Of a stretch of 64,000 nt of DNA, positions 11,046 to 22,624 are shown piece after piece; positions within the stretch are counted from its first letter, which is position 1; the number at the start of each line of letters is the position of its first letter. The stretch comes from Cyrtodaria siliqua (lineage: Eukaryota > Mollusca > Bivalvia > Adapedonta > Hiatellidae): contig JAWPHD010001212.1 in NCBI GenBank assembly GCA_037043455.1, forward strand, positions 1 through 64,000. Reading direction: 5' to 3'. The position numbers and the translations under genes are program-made. The notes beneath the pieces are model-generated. The model had not been told where the DNA came from and made no database searches. It saw only the letters and a program-made list of their open reading frames with translations.

Positions 11046-11974
11046 TGTTTATGGCTTGAAGTTTTACACTTTTCATAAAATCACTTCAAAAGTTTTATTG
11101 AATAAATCCACGAACTAAAAATCACAAAGTAGACCACAGCATTTTCGACAAATTGCAACAAAAAAACAGAAAGAAATACGGTTTAACTGTTGATTTTTAA
11201 GTGTTTGTTATACAAATTTTAAAATGACCCGCCAAATTACGACAAAATTACACTACAAAAACAGTTTATCAAAACTTTATCCAGGTGTTCATCTCACATA
11301 ATAATGCAAATGTGTCGCTTAAAAGTATATGTTTATTCATGGGTTTTTGTAATATCCGTAATTAAATAATTGTAAAATGAATTATCCTTTTCTTTTTTTT
11401 ATTGTCTGGCTGGTTAAAGCTTTTTATATTGTATCTATAGAGTTTTGATTCTCAAACGATGTAAGTTATGTATATACCTCGTGGTCAGGTTTAGAAACGA
11501 TGTACATAGGTTGTAAAATGTGGCTGTTGTTGGCGGGATAGCTACTTTAACTGCAGTAGCACCTGTATGTCGGATATAGCTTTTAGAGTAACATGAGTAA
11601 ACTAACCGTGATCACTAAATGTAATCTATCTCGATGCACTGGGTACCGATTCTTATCTGGAAGCGTTTATTTTTTTTTATATCTTATATGTATGTTATAT
11701 TGTCACATTAAGTTATATTATTTAAATCAGATAATATGTACTGAGTATTCTTAATTGTCCTGTTTTATCCCAAGGCTTTAATTGCCAAGATTATCAAAAC
11801 AGCAATGAGCTGGGCATATATAAGGCTTGCAGGCACATTGCAACTCGACATACATGAACTTGATGCTAACATGCTAGATAAGAGAGAACGTTGTGAACCC
11901 AGCTTCTTGGATATAATCTTTACGACCGATTAACATTTTAGTTGTATTTATTTTAATGCAGTCATCCTGCTTGA
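11046..11974. other. Unassigned AT-rich sequence
   Basis: No open frame, tandem repeat or recognised family. This is one of the longer repeat-poor stretches in the window. Confidence 0.4.
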
Positions 11975-12265
11975 GCTCATACAGCCTGTTGATGCAGTGG
12001 ATAGCACGGGGGACTTTAAATTCAGAGGACCTGGTTCAAGCCTCACCGGAGCCAGTGAATGTTGTCGGTGTGTTCTCGGGCAAGACACTTGTATCCTCGT
12101 CCGTCTGATGGGGACGTAAACGAGGCGATCCCGTGTATAGCTTGTTTTTTTTCTCCCATCATGTTAAAAAAACATAGGTGTCTATTCGTCAGTAGTGTAG
12201 GGCAGGTTCCTAAATGCCTATATATCCACCCCCCACTCACCCCTGGGTATCACCCTAAAGATATT
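11975..12265 (+). mobile_element. tRNA-derived SINE
   Basis: A Pol III A-box-like sequence (TGATGCAGTGG at 11,990-12,000) is followed by a perfect B box (GTTCAAGCC at 12,034-12,042). A central block with CTCGGGCAAGACACTTGTAT follows. That kind of conserved central phrase is known from several invertebrate SINE superfamilies; I do not assign a named domain. The tRNA-like head does not fold into a full cloverleaf by eye. A second SINE inserted just after it. Confidence 0.7.
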
Positions 12266-12275
12266 TCTTCGTCGA

Positions 12276-12632
12276 CGCCGTGTGGTTCCCGGGCAAGAAT
12301 ATGACCACTGCATATTCAGGCATAGGGGTAAAATTTTCCCGAATTCATGTTAATTTTGCCATTTTTGTTCATTATTTTCATCATGAAACCTATATTGTTT
12401 CAGGTGCTACTTCAGTGGTGGCAGTGATCGTGGCTCCAGCGAAAAATGGAGTGTTTACTAGAGAATTTGCAGCAACTCTGCCTGCAGTTCTGCAGGTAAG
12501 AAGGTTCTAGGTACATTCTGCACATTTTTATATAGATCTAGATATCGTGAGCCGGGTCGAATGTTCATTCCTGTTGGCGCCATATAACATGTTTGTGTTG
12601 GTGCGCCTTAAAACCCCAATTCAATCAATTCA
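12276..12632 (+). mobile_element. SINE-like element with (AATTC) tail and 10-bp target duplication
   Basis: The body matches copies at 47,170, 51,217 (minus) and 57,791 (minus). Landmarks are GTGTGGTTCCCGGG, GTGGCTCCAGCG, GAATTTGCAGCAACTCT, GAAGGTTCTAGG, GGCGCCATATAAC, and the tail TTGGTGCGCCTTAAAACCCC then AATTC repeats. TCTTCGTCGA lies on both sides (12,266-12,275 and 12,633-12,642), a clean target-site duplication. An open frame inside (12,280-12,510) follows the element and is probably not translated. Confidence 0.8.
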
Positions 12633-12642
12633 TCTTCGTCGA

Positions 12643-13824
12643 TTCTTTTTTCAGTAACACAAAAATGGTTCGTGCAAATGCATATACTACTATTTTTACA
12701 TTTCATGTGCAGAATTCTTCATTGTGTTGTATATGGGTGGGGTAATTCAGGTGTAAAAATCCTTAAAATATGCGAAAATTGTAATTAAAAAGTATTAAAA
12801 TAGACAACTTTTAAGATGTTGCGTTGCAATATGCAATGTTTAATGCATGTATTTATTTATGTGTAGTACATAATCCAAATGTGTAATCATAATAAGTATT
12901 GCCATGACGCATACACCTAAACAATACTTTTGTTAAAAAAAACACGTTAAACCGCACATTTCCTTTATCTAGAATCCTTTGGACTATGCGTCGTCTGTGC
13001 AATATATGTATATATCAAAACATGTTAATACTATTTATGTTGCAGTTACTTTGAGGAAGGCTTATACTTCCAGTTTGGCATGTGTCTCAACTTATCAGGC
13101 TTACTGAACACATATGTGCAATGCCATGAACATTGCTTAGTACTTAATTTCATCAATATATCATAACAATCCCTTATTCATATTATAATATTATTTAAAT
13201 CATGTAGAAATATTGTAAATTACTGATTCTTAGAAGTTTACACATATATTGTAAAAAATATTAACTAAACTAAATGCATAAAAATGTGTCAATAGTGGGT
13301 GGGGTAAATTGACTTCTAATTTGAAGCAAAATAGAGATTTTAAACTGAATTCAATGCTAAAAAAGAGCTTATTTACGCTTTATATAACTCAATGAATTTT
13401 AAACTTAAGTGCGTCTTTAAAAAGTACATCAATAATTATTCACACAAGCATGACATTCAAAAATGAACATCAAAAACTTATATGAAAGTGCTACAATGAT
13501 AACCTATTAATGTTCGATTTTTTTTATATAAGCTACCTGTTCCAGATTGCTATCATGGAAAAATGTAATCTATATACATTGCTCTTTTCAAAAAGTGATG
13601 GTAGAATTTGTCCCTTGAGTCGGTAACAATATCGAACATTTTGGGTCCTGGCTCAAGGCCTAGTAATTGTACCACCGCTTTCACAAATGTTTGTCCCGTC
13701 CCGCTTCCTCCCCTCGCGTCGCGACCTTATGTCCGTCTTCATCACCCATTGTTGATTGCCTACTTTATTCAAGAATTATGGACATTTGTTTTACTTAAAA
13801 TTTCAGCGGTGGTATTCATCACCA
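12643..13824. other. Unassigned AT-rich sequence
   Basis: No recognised repeat or coding sequence. A frame of 87 codons at 13,608-13,871 shows no domain and runs into a family B fragment. Confidence 0.35.
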
Positions 13825-14200
13825 TCAGTGATAGTTCTAGAGAGTTCGGTTTATATTTTAGCGGTAACTGAATTCTCCTAATTGAAGAAACACATCCATA
13901 CTGCTCGTTCATATGCGCCAGGAAAGATAGCTATTCTATGAATTTCATGCACTATTTTATTTCTTTTGTTTAAGAAAATACATTAGTCGGGAACCTGTTT
14001 TAAACCCACAGCGGCCTTTTGTTGCAACTGGCAGTTCCAAGGCGGTTGCCCCATTCTAAACCCTTTTATGTTTCTGATGTTATAACTTCGCCTTTTATTC
14101 ATCTTTGTAGTTTTTATTTGTTTCTGTGCCTGTTTGTATTTGACTGTGGTCCTTGCATGCTGCAGTTTCTCTTCGACATTTATATTTACTTTTGCAGAAT
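13825..14200 (+). repeat. Short family B fragment followed by a PLE tail
   Basis: The B box GTAACTGAATTCTCC with GAAGAAACACATCCATA occurs at 13,862-13,900. From about 13,985 the PLE-tail boxes follow: ACCTGTTTTAAACCCACAGC, the GGCAGTTCCAAGGCGGTTGC variant, and TTTATTCATCTTTG. Confidence 0.55.
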
Positions 14201-14265
14201 ATATTACTGTTGCAACATTTGTTTGAACATGTCATGTACAAATCATTACTTAGATTGGAAAACTA

Positions 14266-14866
14266 TCAGTAACAATAACAATCAGTAACACTAACTATCC
14301 GTAACAATAACTATCAGTAACAATAACTATCAGTAACAATCATTATCAATAACCATAACTATCAGTAACAATCATTATCAGTAACAACAACTATCAGTAA
14401 CAATAACTATCAGTAACAATCATTATCAGTAACCATAACTATCAGTAACAATCATTATCAGTAACAATAACTATCAGTAACAATAACTATCAGTAACAAT
14501 CATTATCAGTAACAATAACTATCAGTAACAATAACTATCAGTAACAATAACTATCAGTAACAATCATTATCAGTAACCATAACTATCAGTAACAATCATT
14601 ATCAGTAACAATAACTATCAGTAACCATAACTATCAGTAACAATCATTATCAATAACAATAACTATCAGTAACAATAACTATCAATAACAATAACTATCA
14701 GTAACAATCATTATCAGTAACCATAACTATCAGTAACAATCATTATCAGTAACAATAACTATCAGTAACAATAACTATCAGTAACAATCATTATCAGTAA
14801 CAATAACTATCAGTAACACTCATTATCAGCAACCATAGCTATCAGTAACAATAACTATCAGTAACA
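14266..14866 (+). repeat. 16-bp satellite, about 37 units, with five-unit higher-order pattern
   Basis: Three variants of a 16-bp unit alternate: A, TAACAATAACTATCAG; B, TAACAATCATTATCAG; C, TAACCATAACTATCAG. Much of the array reads as repeats of A-A-B-C-B (80 bp), with some deletions and extra A units. Unit identity is high. It lies inside a family B copy, at the point where B normally carries a single ATTGGCATAACAATCAGTAA box, so it probably grew from that box. Confidence 0.9.
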
Positions 14867-14929
14867 ATAATTGATACCAACGTCGTTTACTAATATTCGA
14901 TACATCAGATGGAGCTAAAAGTATATATA

Positions 14930-15406
14930 CTGAAAGGAAAAAGAAACGCATAATGAGTATTTTCACTATATATTGTATGTTTAATATCCTACTGATAATC
15001 GAATGGTACAGGGCGACATTAGGCCTGTCCTTTCGGAAAAAGGTTTAAACAGCACCGAACACATCAATGGCTACCCCTTTACAGTTTCATTATCGACAGG
15101 GTGCGCATTTGGCTCAAGCAGGTCCGCAAACTTAGGCGTTAAACGTTGCAATCTCTTAACATTAAACACAATACTGAAATGGCTTGACTTTTTCAAGCGA
15201 AACTTCAACATTTATGAATTTCGTGTAACATTATACTTTGATTAAAATGTCTACTACATTGACAGAGTTGTCCTTTCTGTAATTAGTTGTAGCCCCTTTT
15301 TGTGCAAAACACGTTGAAATGTATCTGAAATATTACGTGGAAATAGGTATATATAATAGTGTAGTATAGGCAATATTTTGATTATGCGTTTCTTTTTTCC
15401 TTTCAG
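14930..15406 (+). mobile_element. MITE with TA target duplication (family M1, copy 1)
   Basis: Ends are CTGAAAGGAAAAAGAAACGCA and the inverted TGCGTTTCTTTTTTCCTTTCAG, with TA outside each. TA duplication points to the Tc1/mariner group. The interior matches the copies at 24,038 and 42,612, including CGAATGGTACAGGGCGACAT and TATTACGTGGAAAT. No transposase frame. It is inserted in family B, just after the box GATACCAACGTCGTTTACTA. Confidence 0.8.
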
Positions 15407-15469
15407 TATATGTTTTATATTAGTACTTTTACAGCTGTAATGGAACATTATCTTATGGGTGTCATTGTC

Positions 15470-15900
15470 AGAAAGATATATTTAAACAAAATATGTAATT
15501 ATCCATATCAATACTACAATAACGATACGTTTAGATATTTGCTTTATTATAAGAACGAAATTAAAATATCTAGTATTCTATATTGTTGAGAAGTGTTGTT
15601 GCAGTTGAAAGCGACGTTCATAATTTATGGATTATTGTAGATGTACAGACGATTTGTCGTGATGGAATCGCACTGGGATCGTTATGTTTGCAGTTTATCA
15701 TTGCAATCATCATTCGCAAATACAAATTCGTGCTTTTTCTCAATTGGTTTGTTATGCATACTTGTTTATAATAATCATCCAGAAGCTGTTCATATCGATT
15801 GCAGCTAAAATAGTATGTTATCTCTTTCTCAAGAGACCTTCAACAGCAGACGATTTGGCCGAGTTGAGCATGTTCTAGATATGTTACCAAGATGACAAAC
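15470..15900 (+). repeat. Family B downstream segment with a shared short reading frame
   Basis: This matches 35,285-35,660 over most of its length. Translations of both copies contain QTICRDGIALGSLCL, preceded by DVHNL. The upstream residues and the frame end differ between copies, so I cannot tell coding conservation from plain nucleotide similarity. No domain recognised. From 15,900 to 16,250 nothing is recognised. Confidence 0.5.
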
Positions 15901-16254
15901 ACTGAAAATCGAGACAATTGACTGCAATGAACTACATTTGTTTTTCAGTTATACTCAGTTCATGGACTGAATTCAGTGGAATTATATGTACCGTTGCTTC
16001 CAACGTTTTCACTGCAATGGCCTTAAATACTCAGCTCATTGATTCCAGTAGACTTATCTTCCATCAGTCATTCAACGTTTAATGGTAGAATTATTGATGC
16101 ATGTCTAGCTTCTACCGTTAGGTCTTCTACATTGAGACCAAGATTTACATGTTCAAATTGAAAATTTAGAAAAAATGGCATTACACTTGTAAAAGGTTAT
16201 TTAGCTTCTATTGTTGATTGACGTACATCTCACGTTATTTATGTTTTGACTTAG

Positions 16255-16550
16255 AGAATAGTTCATGGCGGGGATTTCTTTATTTACACTGTCCCGTTTT
16301 ATTGGGTTGACAGTAGGGTAAGTGTGAGGTTTGGTGCACCCTAGAACCTGGTTTAAACCTCCAGCGGCCTTTTTTGCCACTGAACGTTCCAAAGCGGTAG
16401 TCTTATTGTCAACCCTTTTGTGTTTGTGGTGTCTTATTTCGCCTTTTATTCATCTTTAAATGTGTTCTTTGTTTCTGTGTGTGTTTGTGGTTGACTGTCG
16501 TCCTTGAATGCTGCTTTTCCTGTTCGATATTTATATCTATATTTAAAATG
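16255..16550 (+). repeat. PLE 3-prime tail, isolated copy
   Basis: A well-preserved tail: ATGGCGGGGATTTCTTTATT, CACTGTCCCGTTTTATTGGG, GTGAGGTTTGGTGCACCCTA, AACGTTCCAAAGCGGTAGTC, ending near TTTCCTGTTCGATATTTATA. No RT coding is attached. Confidence 0.75.
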
Positions 16551-17699
16551 TAGCTTATTGTGGTTACTATGTGTTGCATAAACAGACTGATCTCGAAAAG
16601 TTCCCTAAAAGTAAAATAATTTGGTCTGTCAAATTATTGATTTAATAATATCACTGTTCAACCGGTGGAATAAATAATTTACGACAAAATGATGCCAGTA
16701 AAAGCTTTCATTGAAAGGCTTAGCATGTTATGGAGTTAAAGTGGACGATTATCATGTGGACACCATATCCACTGGATCATAATGATATAAAAATATAATT
16801 GTAATGTCCATTTGAACGCGAAAATCTAAGTCTGAAAGACGTAGACGTAACGGTAACATCAAGCGGATATCACGTGTAACTATGCCAGTCGATAATTTAG
16901 TCGCTTTCAAGTCTCACTGTCAATTTCTTAACTTAAGGTGAACGACGAGGTAGCAGACAAACTGGTTATTCGTATTCACCAAATACGCAAGTAGAATACA
17001 AATATAAAATGGCAAAATATTCGTTACACATATTGAAATGCCCTATACCTGTACTTTTTTATCAATCGTACGACATTTAACGGTGATAACTAGGCTGCCT
17101 TTGACTTACGCTTTTCAAACCTAAACAAAAGCAATCGACAATGTGGAGGGTGTAACCTCCCAATTCTTTTTTTTCTCTTTTTTTTTTTTAACGTTTTACG
17201 TCAGGAAGAAATAACTGCTTAGGCTATAGATTGGCCTCAGAGAAAAGTGTCGACTCGTCAGGTAATAAACGCTTCAGAACCATTGGATATCTGTATGTAT
17301 AAACACTTACTAGAAAGGAGATGCATAGAAAGCAAAGAACACAGACAAAAGAGCAAAAGTAGAAAACTCGGGTCAGAGTCTGTTCATGAGATGCAATATA
17401 AGAGTATACACATAACGACCATAGCACTGGTTTCAGTAGTAAGTATTCAACTTCAAATACATACACATCGACATACGTCCTTGAAAAGAATGTGATATAT
17501 TTCATTTGGAAGAAAAGAGTTATAAGGAAGAAATAATGATCCTAATTGGCAATTGTTCTGAACTAAAATAAAAACACATGGCCTTGTTCTGCAACGTCTT
17601 ATTTTTTATATCAAATGTTGGTCCAGATGCAGCTGCCTTCTTTTATGAAACAATTAAGAAATACAAACAATGGATACTTGTATGGGGCGCCTGTTTCTG
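16551..17699. other. Unassigned sequence with a decayed family-C trace
   Basis: No gene is recognised. A diverged family-C box occurs near 17,340-17,400 (AGAGTCTGTTCATGAGATGC). Open frames of 93 and 82 codons on opposite strands between 17,224 and 17,505 overlap each other and that trace. They look like chance frames. Confidence 0.35.
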
Positions 17700-17951
17700 T
17701 CAAAGGATTTCATAGACATTTTGACTAGTACATAAATGTAGTACATAAACGTGAAATGAGCTCTTGTGATTAATAAAAACTCTTACTTTAAAGTTTTCAA
17801 AATCGGCTGAGTTATGCGGAAGTCGTTTTTGATAGGACAAACAATACAAACAATCTGCTCCATAAACAACTGGAAAAAACCATTTATATTTATAATTTGA
17901 TGACCAGCAATGGTTTAACTGGTTTTGACTGGCCTCAATTGTGAAGTTCAA
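17700..17951 (-). CDS. Possible BED/C2H2-type zinc-finger remnant of a hAT-like transposase
   Basis: The 83-residue minus-strand frame contains an aromatic run (WFFPVVYG), then C-x2-C (DCLYC), then NFKVRVFINHKSSFH with H-x4-H. Spacing and the NFK..H..H pattern resemble the N-terminal BED-like fingers of hAT transposases and related domesticated genes. The match is by eye and partial. No catalytic hAT domain is visible nearby. The start is the first Met and is arbitrary. A chance frame remains possible. Confidence 0.3.
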   Translation of the reverse strand: MNFTIEASQNQLNHCWSSNYKYKWFFPVVYGADCLYCLSYQKRLPHNSADFENFKVRVFINHKSSFHVYVLHLCTSQNVYEIL

Positions 17952-18049
17952 TCACAAAATATAAAAGCTAACAACATAAATCATTTAGGTTTTGTTTTAA
18001 TTTTCTGTTGTCCGAGAATCCAAAGATTTACAAGGGAAAATTCTATCAA

Positions 18050-20110
18050 AGAAATATAAAAAGATCGGACAAGGAAAGTAGCATTCAAGGAGGACAGTCA
18101 ACCACAAAACATAGAAATAAACACGCAGGCAGACAAACAAGAAGGCAAACGTTATAATAAATTCAAACGACATCACAAACACACAAGGGTTGACAATAGG
18201 GCTACCGCCTTGGAACGGTCAGTGGCAAAGTAAGCCACTGGGGGTTTACACCGGATCTAAGGTGCACCAAACCTCACACTTACCCTACTGTCATCCAGTT
18301 GAAACAGGACAGTGTAAATAAAGAAATCCTCGCCATGATCTAATCTCTAACCAACAAGGCAGCATCAATAGGCAATATAAGTAAAACACAAATATGCTCG
18401 TGTAAATATAATACAAAAAACAATAGCCTAGAAAGCCACAATGACTTGGCAGAAGCCAGAGCAACAAGAGAATAAACCATTAAGGGTACGACAAAAAAGA
18501 TTATAGACAAACATCAAACGCCACCGTCCCAATGGGCTTTAGGTAGGCGTCATCATAGGGTCGACAGCCTGTCCGGTCATCGTACAATTAAAGAGGAAAG
18601 CGTAGTGGCGAACTGTAAAAGGGTCCACCACCAAGAATGCAGTACGTTGCAAAATGATAGGGTCATAACCACTTTTGATAAACTTTTTAACAAGCTTAAC
18701 ACAGATAGTATGAAAGTGATCATGACCAAGAATCATACGAAGTTTATAAATCACATCACCATAAAAGTCAGGTTGCGATAGTCCTTGTCGAAGAAGAGTC
18801 CTTAAATTACTTTTATATTTGGAAAGAACATCAGGGTTACGATAATACAAATTTGCAAAGGTTTTACGAAGTTTATGGGATTGAGTAGCTTTTTAGCTAT
18901 ACAAAGATTACGAATATTAAAGTCCTCAACTCGAGTACAAGCTCTTGAAAAACGAATAAGTTGAGACACATACTCCCCATAAAAAGTTGCTCGGGGAATA
19001 TCCCCATTCAAGTGGGGATAATTAACAATGTCAAAATTAAAATGATCTCTCTTGTCATAGATTTTGCTAATTATTGCACCATTTTCAATCGAGAGATCTC
19101 AATCAAGAAAAGAAGCGTTATTATCAGATATATTAGCTTTGTTAAGCTGAAGTTCTTTAGGATAAATATTATTAACCATAGTTGGAAGGAAAGGGTTGTC
19201 AATGTTCAATATGTCATCCAGATACCGAGAGGTGTCATTAAAGGCTGCAATAACATCTGCCTGGGTATCTGGTAAAAGACTCAACATGAAATCTCTTTCA
19301 TAGCAAAATAAAAACAAATCTGCGACAAGTGGTACACAGTTCGTAGCCATAGGGATACCAACAATTTGTCCATAAACGGTGGTTCCATACCTGATGAAAA
19401 TATTATTTAATAGGAAGGTGAGTGCTTCACAAACTTCATAGCAAGTCCACATAGTATAAATGTCTAAACTGCCGTTAGTAAAAAACGCTTTAATATTATT
19501 ACATGCCAAAAACGTAGTATTTTCTCTAGCGAATGTTTTTTGAATAAGAGAAATTAGCTGATGTGGTAAGGTTGTATATAGTGTAGAGAAGTCATAAGTG
19601 CTTATTGATGAAACTTGATCTTTATTGAACATTTTATCAAGAACGTCTCCTGAATTTTTTATAGACCAAAATAAATAAATCCCAGAGTTTTCTCACAATA
19701 TAGTTTAACGTGATCTTTAACGGCAGTAAGACAAGAAGTTAAAAGTTTGGAGATGTTTGTTGTGGTGCATGCACTAGAATTCAAAATAAAGCGAGCCTTA
19801 TGCGGATTTTTATGTAATTAAGGAATCCAGTACATAGCTGGCAGTTTATTTTGATTATCGCTTACACCAGCCTTGAAAGTATTGCACCAAGTGATATATG
19901 CGGAAACAACATCATCCTCAGTAGAAGTAAATGGAGTATACGAATTGGTGCTGCCGAGTTCCAGAGATAAACCAATGACGTAATGTAGGCGTCAAACAAT
20001 AATTACATTATTAGCTGCTTTATCTGCAGGAACTAAAACAAAAATGATTTTGGCTAGACAATTTGTATTCCCAATCTTTTCAAAACTAAAATTTTCTTTT
20101 GCAAATAAAA
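18050..20110 (-). pseudogene. Penelope-like retroelement, longest RT copy in the window (degenerate)
   Basis: Read from 20,110 downward: an N-terminal block with FVLVPADKAANNVIIV, then a block with LPAMYWIP, a stop, and LHKNPHKARFI. The catalytic core is open for 177 codons at 19,632-19,099, with motif A (STYDFSTLYTTLPH), motif B (VGIPMATNCVPLVADLF) and motif C (RYLDDILNID). Past a frameshift comes GDIPRATFYGEYVSQLIRFS, then TLLRQGLSQPDFYGDVIYKL, with the frame ending at 18,539. The 3-prime tail occupies 18,050-18,350. PLEs are retroelements whose RT groups near telomerase. No GIY-YIG endonuclease domain follows the RT here. At least two stops and several shifts make it inactive. Confidence 0.85.
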
Positions 20111-20259
20111 TGCCAGTTCCTACGATATGGATACATAATGTATGTAATAATTGCTAAAGTAGGTCATGCACATACTGAAAAATGCGCCCCAATCATTAGG
20201 CATTGAATTCCTCTCGTTATCAAATAATTACATTTCTATATTTTCCTGTAATTAGGCCT

Positions 20260-20880
20260 ACTGGTTAGTTTAAATCGCTATTATCCTGTCTTCTGCGCTC
20301 AAATTCTCAAGATAGTGTAAATAAAGTACATCCTATCAAAAAGAAATCTCTATCAATAAAGTCCACATCCAGAGAAATTAGGAAACGATACACGTATATG
20401 TTTTTGTAAAGATCTACAAAAACATAATTAGAAACACCCTAGGATGTATCCAGAATTGTATAGTAAAACCACAGCAGTTGCAGCCCAAGAGAAAAACAAT
20501 CTAGGGTACGACAAGAAAACCCGAGGGACGAAGGGTCAACCCAATGTGCTGTACACGCCACTATATATGACAACAATACTGGGTAAACGGGAAAAGGTAT
20601 ACGTATGTAATCCTGACTTTAGGCATACGATGGAATAACGTACTTTGATAATGGAATATGACACTCAACTACTGTGACCCAACACTCAAACTGCACGTTT
20701 CCACAATTTGCATAACTCTTGCGGTGCCATTAAGTATGTTGACAAAAGCACGTAAACTAAATACCGTTAGTGCAATATTATATTAAAAACACAGTTTATA
20801 ACCGTTTGAACAAAGCAAACACTGAATCTCCACGAGAACATGTCATTCAAATGACCGATAACCCTATAGACGAACTATCA
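20260..20880. repeat. Dispersed repeat family D, copy 1
   Basis: This matches 36,210-36,925 in scattered boxes: GAAACGATACACGTATATG against AAACGATACACTTGAACG, ACATAATTAGAAACA, ATATCCAGAATTGT-type, CAATGTGCTGT..CACGCCA, GATAATGGAATA, CATTCAAATGACCGA. A 64-codon frame at 20,444-20,638 is not kept in the second copy. Function unknown. Confidence 0.5.
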
Positions 20881-20883
20881 ACA

Positions 20884-21800
20884 CCTGACTTCTTTGAGGA
20901 CATGAATTAATAATTACAAACTTCGTAAGATCCTCTAGGAATCTTTATGTGAGGAAGCTATCCAGCTGGCTTGCGGAACGTCGGTGGTTCTACCCAGGTG
21001 CCCGCCCGTGCACGAAAATTGCCCGGAGGGGCACCTGGGGTCTTCCTCCACCAGTGGCAGCTGGAAAGTCGCCATATGACATTAGCTGTTGGTGCGACTA
21101 TAAAATCCAATTCAATTCAATTCGTAAGATCCTAGGTCATGATCACTTTCATACAATATGTATTAAACATGTTAGAAAGTTAATTAAAAGATGTTATGAC
21201 TCTATCACTTTCAACGCACTGAAAGATAGTGACTCACTCATTTACTGTTCACTATTTTTCATCTTTGATTGTGCGATGTCAGGAAAGACTGTGGACCCTA
21301 TGATGACGTCTATCAAAATTCTGAAAAGAATGATAGTGTTGGATGTTTGTCTACAGTCTTGTCTTGTCGTGCCCTTAACGCGGTCTTCTCGTGTTGCTCG
21401 GATTTCTGCCAATTCATTGAGAATTATATTTGTAGCATTTTGATATTCATATATGCATGATCATCGTTGTATTATACTTATATTGCCTATTTATTATGCT
21501 TAGTTTGAGGATATAGCCCAGTGGGGATTTCTGTATTTACTCTGTCCCGTTTGATTGGAATAACGATATAGGAAAACTGAGGTTGGTGTACCTTTAGCCT
21601 AGAACCTGGTTTAAACTCTCAGTGGCCATTCCAAGACAGTGGCCATTCGAAGGCAGTACCCATTTTGGCAACCTTTTTGTCTTTATAGTGTCGCATACTT
21701 TGCATTTTCCTTGTAGTTGTTATTTGTTGTGCATGCGTATGCGTGTTTATAGTTGACTGTGTTGTGTAAAAGCCACATTTTCTGTTCGACCTTTATACCG
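20884..21800 (+). pseudogene. PLE fragment split by a SINE
   Basis: A few RT codons (translated CTGACTTCTTTGAGGAC, equivalent to PDFYGD) precede a SINE at 20,935-21,120. The frame then resumes at 21,121 with the KILGHDHFHTICIKHVRKLI equivalent and runs to the usual end (CAMSGKTVDPMMTS). The 3-prime tail occupies about 21,500-21,800. The host sequence on either side of the SINE joins exactly across the 13-bp duplication, so this is a simple insertion into an already decaying PLE copy. Confidence 0.75.
20935..21120 (+). mobile_element. SINE inserted in PLE, 13-bp target duplication
   Basis: TTCGTAAGATCCT occurs at 20,922-20,934 and again at 21,121-21,133. Between them is a 186-bp element with TTCTACCCAGGTGCCC, CACCTGGGGTCTTCCTCCAC, CAGCTGGAAAGTCGCCATAT and the tail GTTGGTGCGACTATAAAATC, then AATTC repeats. 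The tail is shared with the SINEs at 49,001 and, in variant form, 12,276 and 47,170. No complete A/B box pair was seen, so the head is probably 5-prime truncated. Confidence 0.85.
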
Positions 21801-21809
21801 TCTTTTAAT

Positions 21810-22115
21810 ATTGAAAGCATGTATGATACTTAATGCGACAGAAATACTACGAATCAAACGCGTGATGTAATGCGTACGTAACAACGAGTCAATTTACAAA
21901 TGGTAATGCAATCGGACCTCAACCGAGACTAAACCCGGGTTTCTGGCTAGTGCTAGCCCACCGAGCCATGACGATAACGCTTCGTTGGAATATTATTCCC
22001 ATTATATATCTCTACTGAAATATAAAACTATCGACTGGATGGTTTCAGTTACATAGAACACTGTTGTGATAATAATGCGTAAATATAACAGTATAATCTC
22101 AACTGGGATCTAACC
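21810..22115 (-). mobile_element. Repeat family F with tRNA-like segment, copy 1
   Basis: On the minus strand, TGGCTCGGTGGGCTAGC resembles an A box region and GGGTTTAGTCTCGG a weak B box. The whole block matches 37,270-37,560 (shared: GAATCAAACGC, CATCCGAGACT/CAACCGAGACT, ACTATCGACTGG, CTGTGATAATAA). The tRNA-like part does not form a good cloverleaf. Probably a decayed tRNA-derived SINE or a longer repeat containing one. Confidence 0.45.
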
Positions 22116-22624
22116 ATGGCCGACAAGGACGGATCCCTATGCAGATATTATTGATAGACTGTCACTGTACTTTGGCATTATTGCAGCTTTATATCGCTTC
22201 AGTCTGGTGAAGTTGGCATTTGAAGTTGTCAAGATATTTGCTTTACGGTTTGGAATTCGATATTGTTATAATCTTCTTTCTTCACGGTCAATATTGCCTA
22301 ATAAAAACAGTTTGTATTTTCACGCAATTGTCAGGCGTAGTTTGTTGTTCCTAATGCAAAATTAATCGATTTGTCTTATTGGTTCGTAATGAAATGAAGA
22401 AAATCGTATACTTTTCTATCCCGATAATATCTTCAGCCAGGGATATTTTATAGAATCAATATTAAAAACAATTATTTTCATCACTGGAAAGGTTTAATCG
22501 ACGATTAAACTAAGACGTGAACTTACAATTTTAACGGTCATTTTGCCATTGAAGTGTACTTGTTTATTATTATACTGTATTAGTTGTTTGTTTTGAAAGT
22601 GTGTTTATGGATGAGTGAGTACTG
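22116..22624. other. Unassigned sequence
   Basis: No gene or repeat family was recognised. Confidence 0.35.

Noticed and set aside
17224..17505. 93- and 82-codon frames on opposite strands
   Set aside because: They overlap each other and a decayed family C fragment; no domain or compositional sign of coding.
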